From the NCBI GenBank assembly GCA_963691815.1, contig OY829653.1, positions 33,898,606 to 33,962,605 of the forward strand: a DNA stretch of 64,000 bases, written 5' to 3'. The notes beneath the pieces were generated by a model, which saw only the letters and a program-made list of their open reading frames with translations, searched no databases and was not told the DNA's origin. A program made the position numbers and the translations under genes. This stretch comes from Echiichthys vipera. Its lineage: Eukaryota > Chordata > Actinopteri > Perciformes > Trachinidae. The stretch's first letter is position 1. The number at the start of each line of letters is the position of its first letter. This document shows positions 21,301 through 33,300 of this stretch, one piece after another.

Positions 21301-24300
21301 TCATCTTTGTTAGACTTTGCATGTTCTTTCTGTAGTCTCTTCAAGTCCTCTTCTAATTTTTTGAGTTTTTGCTCCTTAATTTTCTTCTCTCAACGCTGCG
21401 TTTAATGCATCCCAGAGAATGGGTGGGGTCACTTCTTCATTATCGTTGTTTTCCAAATACAATTTAATTTCGCTTTCCAATTTATCTTTAATAACTGGGT
21501 TATTCAGAATGTTTGAATTCAGTCTCCAGAGGGTGGATTTTCTTATTATTATTCAGATGGATTGACATATAGATGGGACCATGATCTGAAATAGTACTAG
21601 GTCCTATTTCACAGTTGCCTACCCTGAAAAGTTCTCCTTTTAAGCATAAAGTAGTCAATGCGTGAGTAGACTTTGTGAGCGTACGAGTAATGTGAGTAGT
21701 CCCGGCTTGTCAGGTTTATTTCTCTCCATACGTCCACAATCCCCACTTCACGCATCCAAGCATTTAATCTATTACTGATTTTTTTTTTTGCGTCAGATTT
21801 CCCGTTTGTTGAGTCAATTCTGGGATTTAATCAGATGTTAAAATCTCCCCAATATATATATATAAATCCCTTGACTCTTTGTTGTCATTAAATCAGCCAT
21901 ATATTAATAGAAGGACCAGTCACTGCCCGGCGGCACATACACGTTAAGGAGACTTATCACAATACCTTCTACCTTCCCTGTGACCATAACAAATCTGCCT
22001 TCCTTATGTTCTTATGTGTTCATAATTTACGGCACTGGCTATCAAAATCGCCACTCCTCTCCGTCTCCGCGATACGTGTGAAGAAAAGTAAACATGCATA
22101 AATCCTGATTTATTCAATTTGGCATGTTAAGAGTCGTCGAGGTGTGTCTCCTGTAAGAGAGCTATTTAATTTTTATCAAAATTAAAGAAAGATAAAATCC
22201 AAAGACCTGTTTTGCATCTATGTGATTTCCCCCTCCCTCCCACTCAAAAACCCATTGCGCTTCCCCCTCCCTATGAGAACCAGCAGAAAATAAACAACTA
22301 ACACGCTAAACATCATCAAACTGAACACAATTTGTCCGTATGACGCCCTATGTAGGGGTCTGATAGTCTGACCCTGTTGAGCCTCCCGAAGTGGCTTGAA
22401 GGAAACCGTTTCCCTCCTCAATCAAGAGGCCCTTACCTGCAACAGCCGCATGTCGGAAAAAGAGAGAGCAGGGGGGGGGGGGGGGGTCCAAAGTGAAAAA
22501 TTTGGCCCCGAGCAAACCAATAGTGGATCTTGACCACAAATTATAGTCAGTACATTTTTTTTTTAAATTCACAATTTAGTCCGCCGTCCTCTAGCTTGGG
22601 TTAAATCCTTTCCGTCCCGGAGGGGGTCGGTGATCTTCTCCTTGTAGCCCTGGTCCCGTTCGGCTGGGCCCTTCCTTGCTCGTCTGTCCACTCTCGTCCA
22701 GGAGAGCCGCTGCACCTGCTCCATGCGCGTCTCCGGGGGTGTGGTGGTAGTTGTCACAGCGTAGCCTCTTCTCTCCACTTCAGTACACATATGCTAAATT
22801 ATCTTACGAAAGGCTAATTAACTGTCGACTGGTGTGCAGCTAATCACCTGATTCTAAACCCCACCAAGACTAAGGAGCTAATGGTGGATTTCCGCAGGAG
22901 TAAATCTGCCCCCACACCCATCTCCATCAACGGTGTGACTGTTGATGTTGTCCAGGATTACAAATACCTTGGAGTATACCTGGATAACAAACTGAACTGG
23001 TCTAAGAACACTGAGGCTGTTTACAAGAAGGGCCAGAGTCGTCTCTATTTCCTGAGGAGGAGGCTTTTATACATGTGCTCCCCACTTTCTGGCTATTGCT
23101 TCTAGTCCTCTCCACTCACGTGCATCTCTGCCAGCATTTTTTGTCCTTTTCGGCCTGCAGCCCCTTCAATTTGTTCATAGCTTTAGTCTCATCTCGGGCC
23201 TTAACCTCGTATGGAATTCCTTGTGGTTGTCCTATCGCATCCAAATACACTTCCCTGTCCTCCATTAGACTTCTTCTCATTCGTGTATTGCATTATCTAC
23301 TTTCATGATTCACCCACACAACGCCTCTCGCACTACCGGCACGCATTTTACTGCCCCATAGTCTCACACTGAATAAAATGACATCCACTCACATATAACT
23401 TGCCTACTTTAATCTTTGAGGATTTCTGAAATCGTCACCTCTCTTCTTTTTACCAAACCTGTTGGATGTGTAGTCTTAATTTCCCTCCTGTTACCACCTC
23501 TGTCCTAAGTAGTTTGTTCCCTTCTAACTTCCCAAATCCATGCTGTATGGCTCTGTCTTCTCTTTCGCATTTTTATGCTTTGCTGTGTAAGACGCTCAAA
23601 TGGGTTTGTACATTTATTTCTATCTGACAATGCTGGCAGGTGGCACAGAGTGTTTAATTTTGCATCATACAATCTGTTTTAGACTTGTGGATCCCTATCT
23701 GGGGCTCGATCGCCTTTTCCTCGTCTCCAAATCCTTTTGTGGAATCTCTCTTATCGGTAACTGGCTCTGCAGGTGGGTTCCCTTCATCCTTGATTCATGT
23801 TTTTGTGCAGTGGTTCAGATGATACCACGTGGTGCTCCCTTCGACCTGGACAGCTGTCAGCATGGCCCTGACCACGTGGTACGGTCCTTCCCAACACGGT
23901 TGATGCCACTTTCTCCGGAACACCTTGACCCACACCTAGTCTCCTGGTTTCACTGGCCACTCCCCCTTCTACTCCAGGCTCTCCTCTCGTGCTCTTTCCT
24001 GTGTGTAGATAGTTCTATGGATCATAGTTAGATATTTCATATATGCTTTCAGCTCATTTTGCAATTGCTTTTGACCTCCATAACCCTTGTTCACTCATTG
24101 TTGCGCCTCGCCTTCTCCAAATGTCTTGTTCCTCCTCAGCTGCTTCTTTTGTATCAAAAGTTGTACTTTTAAATATTTCTCCCACTTCTGGAGTGCTGGT
24201 GACACTGGCTTTGTGATGTTCCCCAGCCAATATACTTTAGCCCTTTCTGATTGAACGGCCATTTGACCATCAAGGGTGTTTTCTACTGAATTTTGCATAT

Positions 24301-27300
24301 TTTTTGACAAACGCAAAATTGTCATGTTTAATTTACACAATGTATCTCTTCCAATCAAGTTGACAGGTGTTTGTTCGCAACCAGGTTTGGGATTTTAATT
24401 TCTTAGTTTTCTGTGGTTATTTTCACTGGAGACGTCATTAGAATTAGCTGTTTTTGTCCAGAGAATCCTACTGTCTCAACAAATCTGTCTGACATGGGGA
24501 GGTGCATGGCAAACTTTGGACCCTTGCAGCTCGTTGAGTTGTAACTATCAGTTTCCGCTGCAAGAATTTGTCAGCTTCCCCTTCAGTTTTTATGTCTTTA
24601 CGATGTTTTTCTATCGCGTGTACCATATTGTCCCGAAACTGTTGGTGTGACATTGATGTTAGCCCTACCACCTCTTCCAGCTTACTCTGGACTCGGGCTG
24701 GCATGGCCTCCACAATGGCGTTGCTGAACAATGTCATCAGCACTGGGCTGCTCTCATTCTCCTCCTCAGTTTCCTGCTTCCACCTTTTCATCTGCCTTGT
24801 GATGTACGTGGCTTGTTTCTCAGTCTCTGAGAGCAACTTCCCCTTAAGAGCCTTTGGATCAACTCTCGTGGGGTATTCACTTCGCAGCTCTGTCCACAGC
24901 GTGGTACGATATGCGCTGAACTCGGTTCCGTCTGCTCTGGGATCTAACATCCACCCACAGCGGCTGTGTTGAAAAGGTTCTCCATTAATGCCACCCCAAA
25001 ACATCTTTCCCATATTGCTTTTATGTCACAGAGGGCCAGCATTTTCCCCACAGTTTCTTCTTCAAATGCTCTAATCCATTTGCTGGCTCCTTTGTGAATG
25101 TCAGGCAGCCTTGAGACAAGACCTGCAAGGTCGACTGATGCCACAGCACATAATGCCCCCGAGTGCCCTTTATTAAAATTGGATACTGGCCTGCCTCATA
25201 TCTGTCTGGTTTACGTATGTTTGCCCTGTATCTAAAGTCAAATTCTCTTGTCTGTGGTCTGTTGATTTTTGGTGGCATGGGAACCTCTGGCCACTGTTTG
25301 TATTCTCCATTTGTTTGTCTGTCCCGTGCTTTGTCATGGTAAACATCTATGTCTCCCTCCAAGTCTTGTATTTGAGATCGATTCAATTCTCTGTGTAGGT
25401 CATTGCCTGCAGTATCCAGGTTCAGCCAGTAGTTTGTAAGCATCTTTTTTCATTTGACTGTGATAAATCACAGTCTAATGAAAAAAGATGCGTACAAATT
25501 TTTCTCTGAATCTTTCACCTTCTGTTTTGAACAAGTTCAAAAAATTTTATTCAAGCCCTCTTTTCCCTTTCCTTTTTTACTCCCATCTTTTGGTTTGTGG
25601 TTTTTTTTATTTGTCCCTCCATGTCCTCGCAAGCTCCCACATCAAAGGTGCCCTCCTTCGGCCATGGTGCAGGCATTTTTTCCGTGCGCTTTGCCCATTT
25701 CTTTGATAATCTTGGGATATCCTTAATGTATTCTAGGTATTTGGCCCCAATCATCTCAATTGGTCGTGCAGTCATTGTTGTGTTGCTGTGTTATTATGGC
25801 GATGCTAATCTTTGATAGCACTTTTGCAGAGGTGAATTCATTTCTATGTTGTACTTGTGGTAAGTTTAGGCCTAGCTTACCTTGGTTATGCTAAGCTCGT
25901 CTTTAGTGATATTTGAAATCAATTGAACCATTAATTCTTTAGCTTTACTGCTAGCTAGTTCAGCTTTAGCTATATTTGTTATGCTAAACTAGGCTATGGC
26001 AATAGCCACAGTCTAATTTCATATGCTAGTTTTTTTTAGCTCAATGCTAATTAGCTTAGCCTTAGCTTAATAGTTATGCTAAGCTAGGCTATGTTAATAG
26101 CTCTAATCAATTTAAAATGCTAACACTTAGATTAGCCTCTCAGGTAGCTATGCTATTTGGGCCTATAGCTAACTGCTAGTTTCCTTTCAGTTGGTGTTAT
26201 CTGTTACACTCTCCTCCTGTCTGGCGGTCTGCCAAACCACTCCTGGCAAAAATTACGTGTACCTAGAATTTAAACTGCGCAAACGTTTGATTCAAAATGG
26301 CGATCAGGTTTTAAAATGGCGGCCCTCCAAGCCACACCTAACTCCTAAATTTCAACTGCGCCACTGTTCCAAAATGGCGATTGGCCTTTATAGCCACACC
26401 CAACTTCTGAATTTCAACTGGGCCACAACCTAAAGATGACTATGCCCGCAAAACCCCATTTGTTTAATTCACAGTATGTATTTGCACAATTTTATTTTGC
26501 TGTTTTTCCTCTAAATTTGGATCACAGCTGCGTCACGTGAATTTTTTTACTTGGAACCCTGTAAGCCAGCTGCTCAACATGCAGATAGCCGTTTGTCAAA
26601 GCACATACAGTATCTCAATACTCCTCTGCCCAGTCAAAACACAGACACACAAACACAAAGGCCTTCACACTCGTACTCCTACGAACATCCTTGTTGAAAT
26701 TGGGTCAGTCAGTGATTAACCCGTTCAGTCAAAGATTTTCTGGAATCCAGTTTATGGATCTACATATATATTTATAGGTTATAGATAGATTTTTACAGAT
26801 CTATATATATATATAGAGATTTTATTAATCGTTTATTTATTTTCGATGTTAACTTTTCCTTATTAATTGGTGCTTTACATATCATACATGCAGTGTTTAT
26901 ATGAGTTTATATATTTCTTTGGGAGTTTTCATAAGCAGTGTGTTCCTGCTGTGCAGTGTGAGAGAGAGAGAGAGAGAGAGAGCGTGAGAGCGCGAGAAGT
27001 TCGGAGTATTCAGCCTGCAGGGGACTCCATAGTTCTGCTGGGAGACTTCAACGCCCACGTGGGCAATGATTGAGACACCTGGAGAGGTATGATTGGGAGG
27101 AACGGCCTCCCTGATCTAAATCCGAGTAGTCTTCTGTTAATAGACTTCTTTGCTAGCCACAGATTGTCTATAACTAACACCATGTTTGAACAAAAGGGGG
27201 TTCTTAAGTGTATGTGGTACCAGAGGACCCTAGGCCGAAGGTCGATGACCGATTTTGTGATCGTATCATCTGATCTGAGGACGTATGTTTTGGAGGAAAG

Positions 27301-30300
27301 GGGCAGAGCTGTGAACTGATCACCATCTGGTGATGAGTCGGGTCAGAGGATGGGGGAAGATTCTGGACAGACTGGGTAAGCCCAGACGGGTAGTGTGGAT
27401 GAACTGGGAACGTCTGGAGGAGGCCCCTGTCCGAGAGATCTTCAACTCATTGAACCAGAGTGGGCAATGTTCAAAGCTTCCATTTCTAAAGCTGCGGCAG
27501 TGAGCTCTGGCCTCAAGGAGCGGTAACCCTTGAACACCGTGGTGGACACCGGTGGTCAGGGAAGCTATCCGACTGAAGGAGACAGTTGCAAGGTATCCAT
27601 GGGCCTAAAGGGCTGCAGCATCTGCCGTGTCCGAGGCAAAGCAGCGGGTGCGGGTGAAGTTCGGAGAAGTAATGGAGAAGTACTTTTGGGCCGCACCAAG
27701 GTGCTTCTGGAAAACCATTTGGCACCTCAGGAGGGGAAACGGGGAACCGCCCAAACTGTTTACAGTAAGGATGGGACGCTGGTGACCTCAGCTGATGAGG
27801 TAATCGGGCAGTGGAAGGAGCACTTTAAAGAACTCCTTAATCCGACTAACACGCCCTCTTCTGCAAAGGCAGAGCTGGAAGCTGATGAGGGATCATCGTC
27901 AATATCTCTTGCGGAAGTCACTGAGGTAGTCAAACAAATCCACATTGGCAAAGCCCCAGGGATGATGAGATTTGTCTAGAAATGCTGAAAGCTTTGGGTT
28001 GGGAGGGGCTGTCTTAGTTGACAAGGCATATGACCGAGTGCCCCGGGAGATACTGTGTTAGGTGCTGCATGTTTATGGGGTAAGGGGGTCACTTCTTAGG
28101 GCCATCGAATCGCTGTATACTCTGTCCGGATCCTTGGCATTAAGTCAGATTCGTTCCTGGTAGGGGTTGGACTCCGCCAGGGGTGCACTTCATCACCAAT
28201 CCTGTTTGTGATTTTCATGGACAGGATTTGGAGGCGTAGTCGTGGTGGGGAGGGGTTGCAGTTCGGTGGACTGAGGATCGTGTCTGCTTTTTGCAGATGA
28301 TGTGGTCCTGATAGCATCGCCGGGCAGTGACCATCAGCACTCGCTGGATTGGTTTTGCAGCCGAGTGTGAATGGAATGAGGATCAGCAGCTCTAAAAACC
28401 AGTGGATTGCTCCGGGTAGGGAATGAGTCCTCACCCCAAGTGGCGTTAAAGTACCTCGGGATCTTGGTCACGAGTGAGGGGACTATGGAGCGTGAATTTG
28501 GCCGGAGAATCAGAGCATCCGGGCAATATTGCAGTCGCTCTACCACACCGTTAGATCTTCGTTCCTACCCTCACCTATGGTCATGAAAGCTGGGTCATGA
28601 CCGAAAGAACGAGACCGCGCGTACTAGCGGCCGAAATGGGTTTTCTCAGGAGGGTGGCTGGAGTCTCCCTTAGAGATGGGGTGATAAGTTCGGCCATCCG
28701 TGAGGAACTTGGGGTGGAGCCGCTGCTTCTTTGCGTTGAATGGAGCTAGTTGAGGTGCTTGAAACATCTGGTAAGGATGCTCCCTGGGTGCCCCCCTAGG
28801 GAGGTATTCCAGGCACGTCCAGCTGGGAGGAGGCCTCGGGGAAGACCCAGGACTAGATGGAGAAAGTATAGCTCCACACTGGTCTGGGAACGCCTCGGGA
28901 TTCCCCAGTTAGAGCTGGTTAATATGGCCCGGGAAAGGGGTCCCCTGATGATATGAGATGACAGACAAAATTTCAAGAAATGAAGGCAGAATTTTTAAAA
29001 TAAATACAAACATCAATAACACTGTCTGACGTAGTGAAAATACATAACCCATAACAAATGAGATACTTATTGTTAGTATTGATTATTTTCCTTTTTTGAC
29101 AACCCCAGACAGAGGCTTGTTTACCACTGTCTTACATTACCTTTCCTGTTAACACTCAATAAATGTTTTAGAACCGAGGACACTAATCGTTGAAGCTTTG
29201 TAGATGGAATTCTTTCACATTCTTGCTTTATATACGACTTCAGTTGCTCAACAGTCCAGGGTCTCCGTTTTGCGCTTTTATAATGTCCCTCACATTTTCA
29301 ATGGGAGACAGGTCTTGTCTGCAAGAAAGCCAGTCTAGTACCCGCAGCAATTACCAGAGTTTGTATGTGGACGTATATTAACGGTCATTCTTGCACCATT
29401 TGATTATATTACAACCCAGTTACCAGCTGCAGAGCACTTCAGGTCGAAAAATATCAAAATTCCCCTTTTGGGTGAACACTGTAAATAGTTCAATCCAGCA
29501 GGTGGTGATGATACTATTCGTGGATGCCTAACACTATAAAACTCAACAGAAGAAGAACTTGCTGCTTGCTGCACTTGCAAGAGACTGTGCTGGAGCTGGT
29601 TGCAGGAAACAATCAGCTGGTACACAAACTCCCAGGCAGTTAAGGGCCTCTTTGTTTTTGTTTTTTTACCCTATTGTTTAAAAAACTTTCTTGTGGCACT
29701 GCAGCTACTGCTAGCTTTGCGTCCTGGATGGAAACAAAACGAAAAATGAAATAAAATGTCTTCTTATCATGTCTTAAGTTGGGTTGGGTATCATTTTTGT
29801 TTTAGCAGTGCTAAAATGTTACTTTTAAAATGGTACTGGTGCCAATATTGATACTTTTAAAATAAAACAAGATAAAGCTTTTAAAACGGTCAACTACTTT
29901 TTTATTGAGGCATATTTAGATTTCTGTTCTCTTAGATTTATAAAAATGCAAAAATAGAAATGCTAAAATGGGTTGCCAAATAAACTTAAGCTACCGTTCA
30001 TTTTCCCGGGCGGCGCACCAAAGTAAAGTTTACGTGTGGGAAACTCAAAAGAATAAAAGATGGGGAATGGTTTGAATTTTAACATTTGGAAATATTGTAT
30101 GAGCTGCATAGTGAACTCTGCAGAAATAAATGCAGACATGTTTTTGGCATGATTTTCTCCAGCATGGGGCAGCACAGTGGTGTGGTGGTCGCTCACAGAA
30201 AAAGGGTTGCTAGTTCGAATCCGGGCTGGGGCTTCTGTGTGGAGTTGTTCTCCCCGTGTCTGCGTGGGTTCTCTTTGGGTTCATCGGCTCCCTCCCACAG

Positions 30301-33300
30301 TCCAAAGACATGCACATGTTGCGTGATGACTCTAAATTACCCACAGGTGTGAATGGTTGTCTGTCTCTGTCAGGGTGCACCCCGCCTCACATCCAATGTC
30401 AGCTTGGCTTGATGGATCGATTCTCCAGCTTGATAAGTTTGTAAATTTGAGGAATTGTTTGTACCCCTGTCCATCAGGTTGACAAGAAGCGAGCATGGGA
30501 GATGTTGTGCAGGGAGACACCAGACATTGTGAAGGCCCGTGAGACTGAAAGAGCTCTCCAGAGAATTGCTACCAGGTATCTTTACCATTTTCTGTGAGGT
30601 TTTGTTTAGCATTCCCAGAAAACAAGTTTCTTCATTCCAGTGTTAATTTGTTTTGTTATTCAGAGGGGTGGTGCAGCTGTTCAATGCTGTGAGGAAACAC
30701 CAGAAAACAATTGATAACAAAGTGAAGGAATTTGGTGGCTCACAGAGGAAGAAGGCCAAGTTTCTTTCATCCATCTCAAAGAAAGATTTCATCGATGTGC
30801 TAAGAAGGACGGAGGAAGGCAGCGGAGTCATGGTCAAGACTGAAAAAGTAAGTTCATGATGTCTTATGTTCTGTGTGCTTGTTTTTTTTTTTTTTTAGAG
30901 GGTGGAGGTTCCTATTTGGAACCAGCTCCAAATGTTCCGATCTAACAGAATTGTACTTCCAGGCGTTGCAGCATACATAATTTTCCAGCACCATCATTAT
31001 AGATGAGGGTAATGGTTTTCATTGTTAGAGATACCGCTCTTATGGCAGCTCTCGCTTTTGACCTAATGAACTTTTTTAGCCAATCAGAAGCAGAGAAGGG
31101 CGGGACATTGCTGCACAAAGAAAAGGTATCCAGCACACAGCTGAAAGTGCCGGAGGGCAGCGGAGCAAATGGTACTACTGTCACTCGCCTGATCATCAGG
31201 AGCCTGTAGCCAGATTAAAAGTGTTCTGTGGAAACAGAAAGATGAAGATGTCGAAAATTTGGAGAGCGCTCCAAACATTAAATTGCCAAAAAGAAATGAA
31301 TAAGGCTCTGTTTCAGGGAAATACATATTTAAATTATACCACATACAGAAAATTAAATCACATATGACCACACATTGCTGCGCATCACATTTAAAATTAG
31401 TTATCATAAACCTCTTCAAGTCACAAAGTTATAATCAAAGTTTTTTGTACTTTTACTTCCAATAGGTCCTGCCAATTTAATATCAGAAAAACACTTTTGA
31501 TACTTAAGTACAGTAAATATCTGATACTTTAACACTTTTACTTAACTTTTATTCTAAAAGGTGAAAAGTCATTTTCTGCTAAGATACTTGTACTTTTACT
31601 CAAATATTGCTTGCAAGGCAAGTTTATTTGTATAGCACAATTCAACAAAGTAATTCAAAGTGCTTCACATAAAACATTAAAAGAATTGTGAGAAATAACA
31701 CAAAGAATATAAATCAATATATAATATAATCAATTAAAACATAAAAGGTCATTTTTTAACCCCAAAAAATGTTGTTACAGTTAAAGAAGTAACGGTGCAG
31801 TTTACTGAAAAAAAAAAACAGAGTTGCAGCAAACCTACAGTTTTCTGGAAGTTTGTTCCAGATTTGTGGTGCATAAAAACTCAACGCTGCTTCTCCATGT
31901 TTAGTCCTGACTCTGGGGACACTGAGCAGACCTGACGATCAGAGAGATCTGGATGGTTCGTAGCCGAGCAGAAGATCTGAAATGTATTTTTGTCCTAAAC
32001 CATTCAGTGCTTTGTAAACCAACAGAAGCATTTTGAAATCAATTATTTGACAGACAGGAAGCCAGTGTAAAGATCTGAGAACTGGAGTGATATGATCTAC
32101 TTTTTTGGTCTTAGTGAGGACTCGAGCGGCAGCGTTCTGGGTTAACCGCAGCTGTCTGATGGATTTTTTTAAGGGAGACCTGTAAAGACACTGTTACAGT
32201 AGAGTACTATAAATAATAAGACTGCTATTAAGATACCTTATAGACAAATAGGACAGGACACGAGCTTCAGACTTTTGCTGGCAAAATTAAGATGGCAAAA
32301 TTGCACAAACTGATTAAATAACTTGCAAAATAATTAAAAATCAGTGTAAAAAACTGTGATACAGTCGTTATCTTATTGCTGCATACAAAAAATCAGGGAT
32401 GCTGTAATAATATCTTCAATAAATGTATTATTATGAAAGTACAGGTGGTTCTTCCACAAACAAGAATGAATAATCAAAACCAATATGGCTGCCCCCGACT
32501 AAGAATTTTCCTGGTCGACCAGTAGTCGTCATTCAGGTCCATTCGTCGACCAATCATTGCATTTAAGGCCTAAAAAATTTGTCAAAATTGGTCACACACT
32601 AGGCAAGAAGTATTTGAAGTACTACTTTATACAGTAGTTTATGCTGCTAGTAATGAACAATTACTAACATTAACTAACATGTTAGTAATTAACTAACATT
32701 TCCCGGGAATCCCAGGTCCTAATGAGTAATGAATGTGTGGAACAACCAGCAAGGTAAAAATATAACAATTTTTTGATTTTCAAAACAATATATTGGCATC
32801 TCATTAACTTGTAACACCAACACAATAACTTTTAATTAGTTTTCAAACTTACCACATACGAAGCATGTTGCCTTTTAACAACAACACCGCCAAACGATAA
32901 AATCAATTTATTATTCTGATTCTAAATTTATCGGAAAAAAGCAAGGGGACTGTCGGAACATTTAGTTAATTTATTAAAATAACACAGAAAATCTTAACTT
33001 TAACTTAACATGCTTAACGTGTAACAAGAACACAATAACATACAGTATGATTGCAGCCTGTAAAACTATTTATAATAAGTAATATAAACAAATTAATAAA
33101 TTGGCACACAGCAAAGTTAATCACTTAATAAACAGATCAATGTATAGGCATGGCCACTGCTTAGCCGTATTTTTCTTAAACTAAACTTTTTTCTGTGGTC
33201 CGAAAGCAGACAAAATTAAATAAGTAGGCTATATAAAAATGACCTAAAAAACATGAACTAGCGAATAAATAGGCACAAAGCAAAATTAAATTGCCATAAC

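Larger units (their letters stand above)
23110..25775 (-). mobile_element. Endogenous retrovirus 1, internally deleted (minus)
   Basis: Reading from high to low coordinates: gag (25775-24468), the C-terminal half of protease (about 24460-24095), integrase C-terminal domain (about 24060-23770), and a short envelope transmembrane-subunit stretch (about 23290-23130). The reverse transcriptase, RNase H, integrase core and most of env are absent. No LTRs were recognised. It lies antisense in rrp15 intron 2. The env stretch resembles that of the retrovirus at 48-52.9 kb (shared YxDAIGxPxGxP pattern), so both appear to be one teleost family, gamma/epsilon-like by inference. Confidence 0.75.

Noticed and set aside
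30166..30240. tRNA gene
   Set aside because: A and B boxes are present, but the sequence does not fold as a cloverleaf and continues into a common fish SINE body.
30653..30859. Independent 68-codon gene
   Set aside because: It is rrp15 exon 4 plus a few intronic codons.
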